From Candidatus Competibacter phosphatis (GTDB lineage: Bacteria > Pseudomonadota > Gammaproteobacteria > Competibacterales > Competibacteraceae), in contig NZ_SPMZ01000031.1 of assembly GCF_012939995.1 (NCBI RefSeq), positions 29,007 to 93,006 of the forward strand: a stretch of 64,000 bases of DNA, given 5' to 3'. This document shows positions 9,701 to 21,657 of the stretch, piece by piece. Position 1 is the first letter of the stretch. Every line of letters starts with the position of its first letter. A program made the translations under genes and the position numbers. The notes under the pieces are model-generated. The model saw only the letters and a program-made list of their open reading frames with translations, was not told where the DNA came from and made no database searches.

Positions 9701-10607
9701 GCGAAATGGCGGTCGGGTGATTGTGCGTCTCCACCTTCATCAGGATATGCACGTCTTCCGGGTGATAGCGATACTGACTGTCGGCCGGATCGGGAAAAAA
9801 GCGTCCGGCGGAAAATCCCGTCATCACCGCCGCGTTATCGTGGTAGGCCGACAACACATCGGCGGGGTGGCGCTCGTGAGTGTGGCGGATCATCGCGAAC
9901 AGCGAGCGATCTTGCGCGATGCCATCGATGATCCAATCAGCATTGAAGATCTTGTGCCGGCAATGCTCCGAGTTCGCCTGTGCGAACATCATCAGTTCCA
10001 CGTCGCTGGGGTTGCGTTCCAAACGGATGAAGCTGTCGAGCAGATAGTCGATTTCGTCCTCCGACAGCGCCAATCCCAGTTCGCGGTTGGCGACCACCAG
10101 GGCGTCGCGCCCACCGCTGAGCAGGTCCACGCTGGCCAGTGGCGCCGGCTCGGCCTGGGCGAACAGCAGGGCGGGATCGTCGTCCGGCTCCAACACCGCT
10201 TCGGTCATGCGGTCGTGCAGCAATGGTTTCAGGAGCGCCTGCTCCCCGGCGGTCAACGCCCGTGTCGATTCGAGGTAATACGCCACGCCGCGCTCAATGC
10301 GGCGGACGTGTTGCAAGCCGCAGTTGCGAGCGATGTCGGTGGCTTTGGACGACCAGGGCGAGAGGGTGCCGGGGCGAGGAACGACCAAGAAGGTGGGTTC
10401 GCTGGTCAGATGACGTTGCGTGGCGGTGGGACCGTACTGAAGCAATCGGTCCAGTACCTCGCGATCATGCGTGATCAGGCGGCCGTCCACGAAATGGACG
10501 AACTCGGCGTAGATCTCGGTGACGACTGGAACCCGCCGACGCAACGCGGTCAGCAGCTTCTCCAGACGGAACGGCGACAGGGCGGGGCTCCCACGGAAAC
10601 GCAGCAT
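6726..10607 (-). CDS. purL: Phosphoribosylformylglycinamidine synthase
   Basis: The large single-chain PurL (1293 residues, matching the gammaproteobacterial form): converts FGAR, glutamine and ATP to FGAM in purine synthesis. The N-terminal PurS-like domain, two AIRS-like synthetase halves (for example [16 protein letters not shown] and [11 protein letters not shown]-like [16 protein letters not shown]) and the C-terminal class I glutaminase (LGVCNGCQM nucleophile cysteine, PHPERLFR histidine and glutamate) are all intact. The frame extends 20 codons upstream, but the ATG at 10607 has GGAGAG eight bases before it and gives the usual MLRFRGSPA start. It is monocistronic between qor and ptsP. 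Confidence 0.96.
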   Translation of the reverse strand: MLRFRGSPALSPFRLEKLLTALRRRVPVVTEIYAEFVHFVDGRLITHDREVLDRLLQYGPTATQRHLTSEPTFLVVPRPGTLSPWSSKATDIARNCGLQHVRRIERGVAYYLESTRALTAGEQALLKPLLHDRMTEAVLEPDDDPALLFAQAEPAPLASVDLLSGGRDALVVANRELGLALSEDEIDYLLDSFIRLERNPSDVELMMFAQANSEHCRHKIFNADWIIDGIAQDRSLFAMIRHTHERHPADVLSAYHDNAAVMTGFSAGRFFPDPADSQYRYHPEDVHILMKVETHNHPTAISPFPGAATGSGGEIRDEGATGRGAKPKAGLCGFSVSHLRIPDFAQPWERDYGKPDRIVSALDIMLEGPIGAAAFNNEFGRPNLAGYFRAFEEDGPDGQRRGYHKPIMIAGGLGNIREPHVHKAELLPGAAIVALGGPALLIGLGGGAASSMATGSSHAELDFASVQRGNPEIQRRAQEVIDRCTALGTANPILSIHDVGAGGLSNAVPEIIHDAGRGGRFELRDVPNDDPGMSPMQIWCNEAQERYVLAIAAEGLETFRTLCERERCPYAVIGTATEAPRLTVEDRQFDNRPVDLPMNVLFGKPPKLLREVTHAPAASGALDLAGIELDEAAARVLRFPAVADKSFLITIGDRTVTGLVCRDQMVGPWQVPVSDVAVTATSFDADTGEAMAMGERAPLALLDAPASGRMAVGEALTNIAAARIDKLGDVKLSANWMAAAGHPGEDARLFDTVRAVGMELCPALGIAIPVGKDSLSMKTVWDVAGESKSVVGPLSLIVSAFAPVQDLRRTLTPQLRTDRGDTDLILIDLGRGKNRLGGSALAQVYNQLGDCVPDVDKPEELAAFFAVIQELNATGRLLAYHDRSDGGLLAVLAEMMFAGGCGVTVLLDDLGEGLLPALFAEELGAVVQVRARDRGVVLGRLVAAGLGECSHVIGAPNGQDRLILRHAGETVFTTSRAELRRLWSETSYRLQALRDHPDCAREAFDAACDPADPGLNARLSFDPAEDVAAPFIANGARPRMAILREQGVNGQIEMAAAFDRAGFAAVDVHMSDIMAGRVSLADFHGLVACGGFSYGDVLGAGEGWAKSILFNARAREQFAAFFARPDSFALGVCNGCQMLSNLHELIGGTEPWPRFVRNRVEQFEARLSLVEVLPSPSLFLRGMEGSRLPVAVAHGEGRAEFRDTGGADAALAAGLVALRFVDHHGKPAESYPANPNGSPGGITGLTSRDGRFTILMPHPERLFRTAQYSWHPDGWSEDGPWLRLFRNARRWLG

Positions 10608-10767
10608 CGCGAACACTCTCCTGGATCGGCTGGAAAGCGCGGATGATAGCAGCAATCGCCGATTCACCGGCCATGGTGGAGCGGTACGAACCCGGACAAT
10701 CTCGTCATGTAGCTCTTGATGGCGGGCTCGGACAAGGCCATCCGCCGGGCCGAGCGGTATCCGCGTC

Positions 10768-13032
10768 CTACTTCCCCACCCGCAACAGGCTGCTCAAGCC
10801 CTGCTGGTCGAGAAACGTATTGGCGTGCTCCCGGATGGCGGCGGCGTTGTCCATCCGCATCGCCTCGGCGAGCACATCCTGAGTGGCTTCATAGCGAATA
10901 CTGCGGATCATCCACTTGATCTTGAGCAAGCTGCCCAGATTCATGCTCAGGCTATCCACGCCCATCGCCATCAACAGTAGGGCGGACGCCGGGTCGCCAG
11001 CCATCTCGCCGCACACGCCGACCGGCTTGCCAGCGGCCTGGCCACCCTCGACCACTTGGCGGATCGCCAGCAGCACCGCCGGATGCAGCGGATCGTACAG
11101 CTTGGCGACCCGGTCGTTGTTGCGGTCCACCGCCAGCAGGTACTGGGTCAGGTCGTTGCTGCCGACGGAGACGAAATCGACCATCCGCACCAAGCGATCG
11201 ATCTGATACACCGCCGATGGCACTTCCACCATGATGCCGACTCGCGGCGTTCGAACCGGCACCCCGTCTTCCCGCAATTCCACCTCGGAACAACGCAGCA
11301 AATCCAGCGCCTCGCTCAACTCGCCAACGCCGCCGATCATCGGAAACAGGATCGCTAGATTGGGATAGACCGCGCCAGCCCGCAGCATCGCCCGCAACTG
11401 CGTCTTGAACAGGTCAGGCTGATCCAGACTGATGCGGATACCGCGCCAGCCCAGAAATGGATTCTGCTCACTGATGGGAAAATACGGCAACGGCTTGTCG
11501 CCACCCACATCCAAGGTGCGCAGCACCACCGGATGCGGTTCCATGATCCTCAGCACCCGAGTGTAGATGGTGGCCTGCTCTTCCTCGCCGGGAAAACGAT
11601 CGCGCAGAAAGAAATGCAGCTCCGAGCGATATAGCCCCACACCCTGTACCCCACTGTTGCGAGCGGCGGCGATATCGGCGAACAAACCGGAATTGGCATG
11701 CAGTTCCAGGCGATGCTCGTCCAGGGTCTCGGCCGGCAGATCGCGCAGATGCTGCAAACCACGCGACAGTTCGGCCTCCTCGGCAATCAGCTTCAGATAT
11801 TCCTGGCGCAATGCCGAGCTGGGCTGGATGCAGACCCGCACCGTGTAGCCATCCACCGCCACCTCGCGGCCGTTCAAGCGACCCGGCGGCAGGTTGCTGA
11901 CGCCGAACACCGCCGGAACGCCCAAGCCGCGCGCCAGCAGGGCAACGTGCGAAGTACCGGTGCCACGCACCGACACCAACCCCTTCAACTTCTCGGGCGG
12001 CACGTCCAGCAGTTGCGAAACGCTGATCTCTTCGCCCATCAGAATGGTGTGATCGGGATAATGGCGATTGACCACCTGCTCCTCCTGCAAGCGGTCCAGC
12101 AGGCGTTGGCCAAGGTCGAGGATGTCGGCGGCACGCTCGCGCAGGTAGGGGTCGTCCATTTCCGCGAAAATATTGGCGTATTCCAGGACCGTGGCCCGCA
12201 GCGCGCCGGGTGCCCAGTTGCCGGCGATGATCCGCTCCAAGGTACCGTTGACCAGGCTGTCGCTGCTCAGTAGCAATCCGTAAGCATCGAACAACGCTCG
12301 GTCGCCGGCCGCCAGCAGCAGCCGCATCCGCTCGCTCAGGCGTTGCAGCTCGGCCAACTCCGCCGCCACCGCCTGGCGGAAGCGCGAAGCCTCGGCCTCC
12401 GGATCGTCGATGTCCTTGTCAGGCACCCGATCCAGAGCGGTGGCCGGAAACACCACCACCGCCTCGCCGATCGCCAGACCGCGAGCACTGGCCACCCCCT
12501 CCAGAAACAGCGTGCCCGACAGCGCATCGTCGTCGAGTCGTTCCAGCGCCTGGCGGATTTCCGCTTGGTTGATGCAGCCAGCCAGTTGCGCCGCCAACGT
12601 CACCAGAAACGACTCCTCGTCGGCGGTGTACTTGCGCTGCTCGCGCTGCTGCGACACCAGCACGCCAAATACCTTGCGGCGACGGACGATCGGTACACCG
12701 ATGAACCCACGGAACGGGGCCTCGCCGGTGGCGGCGATGTAGCGGAAAGCGGGATGGGCGGGGGCGTTATCGACGTTGACCGGCTCGGCGCGGGTGGCGG
12801 CCAGTCCGGTCAACCCTTGACCGAGTTTCAGCCGCACCTTGCCGACCGCGCCCGGTCGCAGACCATCGGTGGCCATCAGCACATGTTCGCCACGGGTATG
12901 ATCGGTCATGTACACCGAGCAGACATCAGTATGAATCGCGGCCTTGACCTCGACCACGATCAGGTTGAGCGCCTCGCTCAAGTCGCGGGTGGCGTTGATG
13001 TCCTGCACGATACGCCGCAGGATGTCCAGCAT
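10768..13032 (-). CDS. ptsP: PTS Enzyme I-Ntr (GAF + EI)
   Basis: A 754-residue nitrogen-PTS phosphotransferase. An N-terminal GAF domain (about residues 1-160) precedes the Enzyme I part: the phospho-histidine loop [13 protein letters not shown], the PEP-binding GWRGIRISL and the C-terminal [10 protein letters not shown]. In enterics the GAF domain senses glutamine/2-oxoglutarate and the enzyme passes phosphate to NPr and EIIA-Ntr. The open frame reaches far into rppH; the ATG at 13032 ([11 protein letters not shown]) is the family start. It follows rppH by 35 bases, the same gene order as in E. coli and many other gammaproteobacteria. No other PTS-Ntr gene is in the window. Confidence 0.95.
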   Translation of the reverse strand: MLDILRRIVQDINATRDLSEALNLIVVEVKAAIHTDVCSVYMTDHTRGEHVLMATDGLRPGAVGKVRLKLGQGLTGLAATRAEPVNVDNAPAHPAFRYIAATGEAPFRGFIGVPIVRRRKVFGVLVSQQREQRKYTADEESFLVTLAAQLAGCINQAEIRQALERLDDDALSGTLFLEGVASARGLAIGEAVVVFPATALDRVPDKDIDDPEAEASRFRQAVAAELAELQRLSERMRLLLAAGDRALFDAYGLLLSSDSLVNGTLERIIAGNWAPGALRATVLEYANIFAEMDDPYLRERAADILDLGQRLLDRLQEEQVVNRHYPDHTILMGEEISVSQLLDVPPEKLKGLVSVRGTGTSHVALLARGLGVPAVFGVSNLPPGRLNGREVAVDGYTVRVCIQPSSALRQEYLKLIAEEAELSRGLQHLRDLPAETLDEHRLELHANSGLFADIAAARNSGVQGVGLYRSELHFFLRDRFPGEEEQATIYTRVLRIMEPHPVVLRTLDVGGDKPLPYFPISEQNPFLGWRGIRISLDQPDLFKTQLRAMLRAGAVYPNLAILFPMIGGVGELSEALDLLRCSEVELREDGVPVRTPRVGIMVEVPSAVYQIDRLVRMVDFVSVGSNDLTQYLLAVDRNNDRVAKLYDPLHPAVLLAIRQVVEGGQAAGKPVGVCGEMAGDPASALLLMAMGVDSLSMNLGSLLKIKWMIRSIRYEATQDVLAEAMRMDNAAAIREHANTFLDQQGLSSLLRVGK

Positions 13033-13067
13033 GGAACCGTCCTCAACAGGCAGCGAAGCGGGAACCG

Positions 13068-13928
13068 TCAGCGCCGGAACATGCGGTGCGGACGCAATGC
13101 GGTCGGGTGCGGCGAGCAAACCTCGTCCGGGGATGACATGACAACCGGCGACGGCTCCAGCGCCGGCATGGTGGGCGTTGCCTCCAGCCCGCCCAGGCGC
13201 CGCGCCGAAACCACCATGCGGGTGATGACGGGATGCTGGCCGATCTCCACCCGCCGCAGCGGCAGTACCACCACATGCTTGACCACGGTGGCGGGTTGCC
13301 GGGCAGGCTCGGGCAACCGGGACCGGGCCGACGGCGATGGCGACGGGCGGGATACGACGGTCTCGGGCAACTTGGAATCGCGTGGCGCCCGCCGCAATGG
13401 TGGGCGATCGGAAAACAGCAGCGGAGCCAGTTCGTACAGCGCTCGCCAGTAGACATGACGTTTGAAAGGCACCACGGCACGCAGCGGGTACCAGTAGTCC
13501 ACCCATCGCCAGTGGTCGAACTCGGGGCGTTCGGATAAATCCAGCCGCACCGCTTCCTCGCCGCCCAGCATCCGCAACAAGAACCAGATCTGTTTCTGGC
13601 CGATGCAGGTCGACTTGCCGCCGCGCCGGATCAAACGCTTGGGCAAGCGGTAACGCAGCCAGCCCTTGGTGCAGCCGATCACTTGAACGTGCTCCGGCCG
13701 CAGGCCAACTTCTTCGGCCAGCTCGCGAAACATGGCCTGCTCGGGCGATTCATCCCGCTGGATGCCACCCTGGGGAAACTGCCAGGACCGCTGCCCGATC
13801 CGCTTCGCCCAGAAAAGGCGCCCTTCTTCGTTACACAGAATGATGCCAACGTTAGGCCGATAACCCTCCGAATCGATCACGGTTGGAAACCGATAGGCTG
13901 CAATGAATAATTCATCGTATTTTTTCAT
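13068..13928 (-). CDS. rppH: RNA pyrophosphohydrolase with long C-terminal tail
   Basis: A Nudix hydrolase that removes pyrophosphate from 5' triphosphate RNA and so starts mRNA decay. The family opening [12 protein letters not shown] and the Nudix box ([11 protein letters not shown]… REL AEEVGL) are clear. Start choice: AAGGA lies nine bases before the ATG at 13928, giving 16 extra residues; the family alignment would instead start at a GTG at 13880 that has no visible ribosome site. The conserved enzyme ends near residue 180, followed by about 100 extra Pro/Arg/Ser-rich residues that E. coli RppH lacks. It leads the rppH-ptsP operon. Confidence 0.9.
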   Translation of the reverse strand: MKKYDELFIAAYRFPTVIDSEGYRPNVGIILCNEEGRLFWAKRIGQRSWQFPQGGIQRDESPEQAMFRELAEEVGLRPEHVQVIGCTKGWLRYRLPKRLIRRGGKSTCIGQKQIWFLLRMLGGEEAVRLDLSERPEFDHWRWVDYWYPLRAVVPFKRHVYWRALYELAPLLFSDRPPLRRAPRDSKLPETVVSRPSPSPSARSRLPEPARQPATVVKHVVVLPLRRVEIGQHPVITRMVVSARRLGGLEATPTMPALEPSPVVMSSPDEVCSPHPTALRPHRMFRR

Positions 13929-14143
13929 AAGTATCAATCCTTGTTCCACTGGAATATCCATCGCAGTCACAAATTTCTCGTAAACCTCGCCGTCCGGGCC
14001 GGGGCGCGAGTCGCATTCGCGCCCAGCCAGCCGCTCAGGAACCCGCTATCATCAATACGATCAAGCATAGCCCGCGATTTGGGCAAGCGTCGGGGCACGC
14101 CCGCTCCAATCGCCCTCGTCGTCATGATTTCAAGGAGTCCGCG

Positions 14144-17100
14144 ATGCGCCGTTTCTCGTTGCCGTTCTTCCTGCTGGCGCTACTGCTGTCGGTCGGCGCC
14201 CACGCCTTCGACGATCCGACACTGGCGGTGACCGCCGCCCAGTACCTGCAATCCATTCGCGACAACCGCAACCCTGCGGGTCAGCCAGCCGCCACACTGA
14301 CGCAACAGGCTGAGCAACTGGCCCGGCAACACAATCTGACCGCCGCCATCGAGCGCTACGAAACCGCCCTGGCCGCCAGCGCGCCAGCGGCGGTCTGGCT
14401 GGATCTAAGTCAGGCATGGCGCACTTTGGCGCAAAGCGCCAAAGACTCGCAAACCCAGCAGCAGGCACGGGAACGCACCCAACAGGCAGCCTGGAACGCC
14501 CTTCAGGCGGCGCGCGCGCCGTTCGAACGCGCCCGCGCCCTGTTCTGGTTGGGTGAACTGTACGACCAGAGCCAGTCGTCCAAACAAGCCATGGCCGCCT
14601 TCCGCGAGGGATTGGAACTGGAAGACAATCCGCGCATCGCCAAGCGTTATCAGGAACTGGCCGACGCCAACGCCTTCCAGATCAAGGGCGTTTCGGTCGA
14701 ATCCGACAGCGCCGCACCAAAAATCTGTCTGAACTTCTCCGACGACCTGGCCAAGGATCGGCGGATTCATTACGAGGATTACCTGCTCGTCCAACCCGCT
14801 ATCCAGGCGATCGCCAGCGCCAAGGAACAGCAACTCTGCGTGGAAGGGGTCAGCCACGGCCAAAGCTACACCATCACCGCCCGGGCCGGCATCCCCTCCG
14901 CCACCGGCGAGAAAACTCGCGCCAGTCAGGAGTTCACCGCCAAGGTCGAGGATCGCGAACCGACCCTGGGTTTCCGCGGCGCGACCTATGTGCTACCCAA
15001 GGCCGATGGCCAACATCTACCCTTGACCAGCGTCAACCTGGACGCGGCACGGCTGCGAGTGCTGCGGATCAACGACCGCAACCTGCTACGGGAGATCGAA
15101 AACCGTCGCATCACCAACCTACTGGACGGCTACGATCTCAACGCCATCGCCAAGCAATCCGGCGAGCAGGTGTGGGAAGGAACCCTAACCCTGGCCACCG
15201 GCGAGCGCAACCAGGAAATCACCACCGCCATCCCGATTGGCGAGATTCTGCGCGACCCGCAACCGGGCATTTACATTGTCTCCGCCGAACCGGTCAGTCA
15301 GGACCCGGACAGCTACGAGAACCGGGCCACGCAATGGTTGGTGGTCTCCGATATCGGGCTGTTCACTCTGCGCGGCGACGATGGCCTGCATGTGTTCGTT
15401 CGCTCGCTAGCCGGCGCCAAGCCGCTACCGGGCATCGAACTGCGGCTGTACGCCCGCAACAATGGCGAACTGGGCAAGGCGGTCACCGACCGCCAAGGTT
15501 ATGCCCGACTCGATCCGGGTCTGCTACGTGGCGCCGGCGGTCGCGAACCAGCGGCGCTGATGGCCTTCGGCAAGGGCGACTACAACTTTCTCGACCTGAC
15601 CAAACCCGCCTTCGATCTCAGCGACCGAGGCGTTGGAGGCCGCGCCGCGCCGGGATCAGTGGATACCTTCTTATATACGGAGCGCGGGGTCTACCGGCCC
15701 GGCGAGACGGTGGAGTTGATGGCGCTGGCGCGCGATAGCCGCGGTTACGCGCTCCCCGAAACGCCGCTGACCCTGAAGGTGTTCCGCCCGGATACGGTGG
15801 AAATCGCCCAGTTGCGGCCGAGCAACCCGGCATTGGGGGGCTACCACGTTCAGTTGCCGCTACCGCTGAACGCCCGCACCGGCGAGTGGACGGTCAAGGC
15901 CTATACCGACCCCAAGGGCGAACCGGTCGGGCAACTGAAATTTCAGGTCGAGGATTTCGTGCCGCAGCAGTTGAAATTGGAACTGAACTCGACGGCAACG
16001 ATGCTGAAACCGGGCGAGCCGGCGGTGGTGGACATCGACGGCCGCTTCCTGTACGGCGCGCCGGCCGCCAATCTCAAGGCGGAAGCCGAACTGGTGCTGG
16101 ACGAGGACGCCAACCCCTATCCGGCTTTCCCCGGCTACCGTTTCGGATTGGCGCAGGACAGTTGGACCGCGCAACGTTTCCCAGTGGCGCTGGCCGGCAC
16201 CGACGCCCAGGGCAAGGCACAGGCGTCGATCGAGCTGGAGCAGACACCCGACACCAGCCGACCGTTACTGGCCAAGGTGCGGGTATCGCTGTTCGAGCCG
16301 GGCGGGCGACCGGTGAACCGCAGCCTGGATCTGCCCTATCGAGCCCAACCTTTCGCCATCGGCATCAAGCCGCGCTTCGGCGATGGCGGCGTCCAGACCG
16401 GCCAAGACGCGGTATTCGAGGTGATCGCACTCGACCCGATGGGCCAGCCGCTGGCCAAAAACGGGCTGCGCGCCGAACTGGTACGTGAGGACTATCAGTA
16501 TTATTGGTATCACGATGAAGGCCGCTGGAACTACAAGATGATCATCCGCGACAGCACGCCGGCCGGTGGTCAGACCCTGAACCTCGCTGCTGGCCAGCCG
16601 ACCGTGGTGACCCAACGAGGGTTGGACTGGGGCCATTACCGACTGGACGTGCTCGATCCGGCCACCGGCGTCGCCTCCAGCGTGCGCTTCACCGCCGGCT
16701 GGTTCGAAACCCCCAACGAAGGCGACACCCCCGATCAGATGAAGGTCACGCTGGATAAACCGCGTTACCAGCCGGCGAAACCGCCAAGATCTTCGTACGC
16801 GCGCCCTTCGCCGGCGAGGTGCTGCTGAACGTGGTCGGCGACCGGCTGTGGCTGAGCAAAACCGTCAGCGCGAGCGCCGATGGCGCGACGGTGGAACTAC
16901 CGATTCCCGCCGAGTGGGGTCCGGGCGTGTACATCGCCGCCACCGCGTTCCGCCCGGCGGACAGCGCCAAGCAACGCGGACCGGGGCGGGCCATCGGCGT
17001 GGCCTGGGTGGGACTGGACCCCGCGCCGCGCACCCTGACTATCACCCTCGACGCGCCAGCCGAATGGAAGCCGCGCCAGACCGTGGAACTGCCGGTTGCG

Positions 17101-19338
17101 GTTACCGGACTCGACGCCGGCCAGCCGGCCTGGCTGACGGTGGCGGCGGTGGACGAAGGCATCCTGCAACTGACCGACTTCGCCACGCCGGACCCGGTGC
17201 AATACTTCCTCGGCAAGCGCCGGCTGAGCATGCAGGTGTTGGATCTATACGGAAAACTGATCGAAGCCGGCGGGCGACCGGGCCAGCTCCGGGTCGGCGG
17301 CGACGCCGGCAGCCGGCAACTGGACGCCTCCGGCATCCGCACGGTGAAAACCCTGGCCCTGTTCTCGGGACCGGTCGCGCTGGACGGCGACGGGCGGGCG
17401 CGCGTGCCGCTGGCGCTGCCCGACTTCAACGGCCAATTGCGGTTGATGGCGGTGGTCTGGAACCACGACCGAGTTGGCCAAGCCGAAGCCAAACCGCTGG
17501 TACGCGACCCGCTGGTGGCGCAAGTCTACCTGCCGCGGTTCCTGGCGCCGGAGGACGACAGCCGGATCACCGTGACCGTGCGGAACCTGAGCGCCCCGCC
17601 GGGCGATTATCAACTACGCCTGAGCGCCGATGGCGCGGTGGCGGTGGAAGAGCCGGCGACCTTCACCTTCACGGTGACCGATTCCGCCACTCAAAACCAG
17701 GACAGTCGGACCTTCACCTTGCGTGGTTTGCAACCGGGTAAGGGCCAGGTTCACTTACAGATCACGGGACCGAACAACTTCCAACTGGTGCGGGAAGCGG
17801 ACATCGGAGTGCGACCGGCCCAGACCATCGTCAGCAACCGTGTCGCGCAACGCCTGAACCCTGGCGAAACGCTGCGACTCGGCGGCGAGGCGTTGAACGA
17901 CTATCTGCCCGGCACCGGACAGGCGCAATTGAGCGTCGCCAGCCGGCCCAACCTCAATGTGCCCGAACTGCTGGCCGAACTGGATCGCTATCCCTACGGG
18001 TGTCTGGAGCAGACCACCAGCCGCGCCCTACCACTGCTGTATTTCAACCAGGTCGCCCAAGCCTGGGTCGGCCAAAACGCCACCGAAGCCGGTTTGCGGG
18101 CACGGGTGCAAGGAGCGATCCAACGCATCCTGAACTTGCAGGATGCCGGCGGCGGTTTCGGGCTATGGAGTCCCAGTAACGAGATTGAGGATTGGCTGTC
18201 GGCCTACGCCATGGATTTCCTGGTTCGCGCCCGGCAGGAACAGTATCTGGTACCGGAAGCGGCTTATCAAAGCGGCTTGAAACGCTTGCAGGAGCGGGTG
18301 AACGAAGGCGACTTCGATACCGAACATCTCGGCTGGCGGGCCTACAACCTGTACGTGCTGGCGCGGGTGCAGAAGGCGGCCATCGGCGATCTGCGCTATC
18401 TACACGATAACTACTTGCAGAAACTGCCAAACGCGCTGGCGCAAGCTCAACTGGGCGCGGCGCTGGCCCGCTACGGCGAACTGGGCCGGGCGCGGGAAGC
18501 CTTCACCGCCGCGCTGAACCGGACCGAACGGACGTGGACGCGCGATTACGGTAGTCCGCTACGCGACCGGGCGGCGGTGCTGGCGCTGCTGGCCGAAGTG
18601 AAACTGCTGCCGGAGCGGGTGCCGGATTTGGCCGATCAGGTGGCCGCCAACTTCAACACCCGTCGCTACAGCAGTACCCAGGAACAGGCCTGGTTACTAC
18701 TGGCGGCGCGGGCACTGTTGCAACAGCCGGGGCAACTGCAACTAGGCGTGGACGGACAATCTACCACCGCCGATCCGTTCTACCGGTCGCTGACGAGCGA
18801 GGCGCTGGCCAAGGGGTTGACCGTGACCAACCAGGGCGGACAGCCGGCCTGGTATACCCTGAACCGGAGCGGGGTGCCGGTCGCACCGCAACCACCAGCT
18901 CAGGAGGGTTTCACCATCAGCCGCCGCTATTACACTCGGACCGGCAAGGCGCTGGACCCGACTCAGATCCGCCAAAACGACCTGTTGGTGGCGGTGATCA
19001 CCGGCGAGGCGATGAGCAGTGAACAGCAGCAAGCGCTGGTGGTGGATCTACTGCCGGCGGGGCTGGAAATCGAGAATGCTCGGCTGGCGCACAACGCTTC
19101 GACCGCTGAACTAGCCTGGTTGCCGGAATTGACTGAAACACTGCACACCGAGATTCGAGACGACCGCTTCGTAGCGGCACTGGATCTCGATCCGGGCGAC
19201 AAGCGGCGGTTCACCCTAGCCTATCTGGCGCGGGCGGTGACGCCCGGTGTCTACCAACAACCGGCGGTGTACGTGGAGGATATGTACAAACCGTGGCAGT
19301 TCGGGCGCGGGTCGATGGGGACGGTGAAGGTGGAGTAA
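14144..19338 (+). CDS. Alpha-2-macroglobulin family protein (one frameshift)
   Basis: A giant periplasmic protease-trapping protein, about 1731 residues once one break is repaired. The N terminus is a cleavable signal (LLALLLSVGAHA) with no lipobox cysteine, unlike the E. coli YfhM lipoprotein. MG domains fill the first half; the bait-region neighbourhood and the thioester motif CLEQ (Cys codon at 18001, about residue 1287, context YPYGCLEQTTS) lie in the second. AAGGAG precedes the ATG. Near 16777 the frame jumps by one: inserting a single G into 'ccggcgaaa' restores a continuous GETAKIFVRAPFAGEV reading, so a one-base loss is the simplest cause. The usual partner pbpC is not adjacent. Confidence 0.88.
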
Positions 19339-19359
19339 GCCGAAGGATAGGCCAGGTTA

Positions 19360-19380
19360 GCGGGCCAGGGATCGGCCCGC
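19360..19380 (+). terminator. Hairpin after the A2M gene
   Basis: A perfect 7-bp stem (GCGGGCC/GGCCCGC, 7-base loop) sits 21 bases after the A2M stop codon. There is no run of T behind it, so it may be only a stabilising 3' hairpin and not a full intrinsic terminator. The 240 bases that follow, up to the kinase gene, turn AT-rich and could hold its promoter, but I see no clear -35/-10 pair. Confidence 0.3.
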
Positions 19381-19622
19381 GCTCGGCAGTCGCGCCGTCA
19401 ATGTATCCGAACAACCCCGCTTAGGCGCTTCCGGCAATTCCCGAGCATGTTTTTCTGGCAACTTTAATTCCACTTTGTCAGAACATCCGTCACTACTCAG
19501 CAAGCTCCCCGACATGACAAAGCCGGGACTACCTTATTTATTCAATAAAATTCAAATAGATAAATCTGCCAAAAATTAAAATAATATTGTAGCCCAATAT
19601 TTACCAAGGGAGTTCGTCCTGC

Positions 19623-21626
19623 ATGACCGCGCCACCGGAAGAAACCCGCGCCCAGCCGGTCGAGGTCACCTGTCCGGGCTGTTTTCACCCGCGCGAATGG
19701 GACGCGGCCGGCATCTGTCCGATCTGCCATTACCGGGCCAATGCCGAGGGGCGATCCGCCGCGCTACTGCCGGTTGGGACGCAACTCAAGGGTTATGTGA
19801 TCGGAGAAAAGCTGGGCCAGGGCGGCTTCGGGATCACCTATCGCGGCTTCGACGTGACCCTGAAGATGAAGGTCGCGATCAAGGAATACTACCCCAGCGA
19901 ATTTGTCGGGCGCTCGACCGACCGCAAGACGGTGGTGCTCAACAGCCGCGACCACGAAGAGCTATTCCACTACGGGCTACGCACCTTCCTGCAAGAAGCG
20001 CAAACCATCGCGCAATTGCGTCATCCGCATCTGGTGCGGGTGGTGAACTTCTTCGAGTTGAACGACACTGCCTATCTGGTGATGGACTACTACGAAGGCG
20101 AGGACCTGGCGCGGCATCTGAAACCGCCCCGAACAGGACAACCGGGAATCCAGTTGCCGTGGCGGCGGGCAATCAAGTTAATGCTGCCGGTGCTGGACGG
20201 CTTGCAGAAAGTGCATCAAGCCGGCTTCATGCACCGGGACATCAAGCCGGGCAATCTCTATCTGACTCGTGACGACGAATTGATTCTGCTGGATTTCGGT
20301 TCGGCCCGCCAGGTGACCGGCACCCACACCCGCAGCCTGCTGATCTACTCCGAAGGCTTCGCACCCTACGAACAATATCTGCAAGGTCATCTGAACCGAC
20401 AGGGACCGTGGACCGACGTTTATGCCGTGGCGGCGACGCTGTACTTCATGCTAACCGCGCGGCGATTGCCGGCGGCGCTGGACCGGAAACAGGCGACGCT
20501 GCTGCAACAACCGGATGTGCTCAAACCGACCCGCCATTTTCTCCCAGATCTCCCACCCGCACTGGACACCGCCCTGCTCCGGGCGCTGGCGGTGGAACCG
20601 GAACAGCGGCTGCAATCGGTCGCCGCGTTCAAGCAGCATCTGGAAACCGCGCTGACGGAAGACGACAAGCCACGCCCAAAACCGCCGCCCGAGCCGCCAC
20701 CCGAGCCCCAACCAGAAGCGCCGACCTTGGCCATGACAGCCCCGGAACGGCTGGCCGAGCCCCAACCAGAAGCGCCGACCTTGGCCATGACAGCCCCGGA
20801 ACGGCCGGCCAAACCGAACTGGCGGGTCGCGGCAGTGGTCCTCCCGGTGATCGGGCTAGTGGCGTGGGGTGGGTGGTGGCTCGGGTTGAGAACTGCGTCG
20901 GAATCACCAGAACCCCCAGCGATCATGACGCCGCCGGCCGCCGAACCACAACCGGATACAGCGACGCCGCCGGTTGTCGAACCACAGCCGGTCGAGGCAA
21001 CGCCCGCCGGCCGTCGAACCACAACCGGTCGAGGCAACGCCGCCGGTCGCCGAATCGCCGCCGGTCGCGACCTTGCCCCTTGTGGAGCCGCGCACTTATC
21101 TGACGGTCAAGACCGAGCCGCCTAGCGCTCAAGTTCGCATCATGAACATCGGTCCGGTGTATCGGGACGGCATTGAATTGCCACCGGGCAATTACGACCT
21201 TGAGGTGAGCGCCCCCCGGCTATCAACCCTATCGAAAGTGGCATACTTTGGCTGTGGGCGCGCAAGAACTGAAGATCGCCTTGCCAGCGGAACTGCCTAC
21301 CCCTGCCACACCGCCTCCGGACCCAGAAGATGTGGCCCGCCAGCAGCAACTCGATCTCCAATTGACGGTGGCCAAAAAAACTGCTGGAAGCGCGGGAGAT
21401 TCCAGCGGCGCGGCGGGCGCTGGAAGACGCGAAAGCATTGGATCGAAAAGGGCGGGTCGAGGCGTTCCGGCGGGAACAGACCATGATCATGCAGGCTGCG
21501 GCGCTGGCCTTTCTGGATCAGGGCCAAGAGATGCTGGCCAAGCGGGTGACGGACGATCTGGGCCAGTGGGACCCGCAAAGTCCCGAATACCAGGCATTAC
21601 AAGCGCGTTTGAGCGGCGGACGGTAA
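19623..21626 (+). CDS. Membrane Ser/Thr protein kinase with PEGA domain (three frameshifts)
   Basis: Begins with a small zinc-ribbon-like stretch (CPGC … CPIC), then a Hanks-type kinase: glycine loop GQGGFG, lysine in VAIKEYY, catalytic HRDIKPGN, DFGSARQ. A Pro/Glu-rich linker with a 54-bp tandem duplication leads to one membrane helix (about residues 400-420), and then an outside Pro-rich stalk and a PEGA-like domain (YLTVKTEPPSA … PPGNYDLEV). The C-terminal part is spread over three frames. One extra C near 21005, one extra C in the C6 run near 21212 and one extra A in the A7 run near 21375 explain all three jumps, and the frame returns to that of the kinase, ending in the QALQARLSGGR reading. 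AAGGGAG precedes the start. Likely phosphorylates cytoplasmic targets in response to an envelope signal. Confidence 0.85.
20703..20810 (+). repeat. 54-bp tandem duplication in the kinase linker
   Basis: Two consecutive 54-bp copies (20703-20756, 20757-20810) differ at about one base and encode an 18-residue repeat beginning EPQPEAPTLAMTAPER. It is a whole number of codons, so it lengthens the juxtamembrane linker without shifting the frame. The near identity suggests a recent slippage duplication. Confidence 0.85.
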
Positions 21627-21657
21627 GACAGCACTAACGAATACAAAGGAGATCACG

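Noticed and set aside
9069-10646. 525-residue open frame antisense to purL
   Set aside because: Same reasoning: shadow of the conserved PurL reading.
16770-16830. Programmed ribosomal frameshift in the A2M gene
   Set aside because: No slippery heptamer or downstream structure; a missing G in a GG pair explains the jump, and similar indels occur in many genes here.
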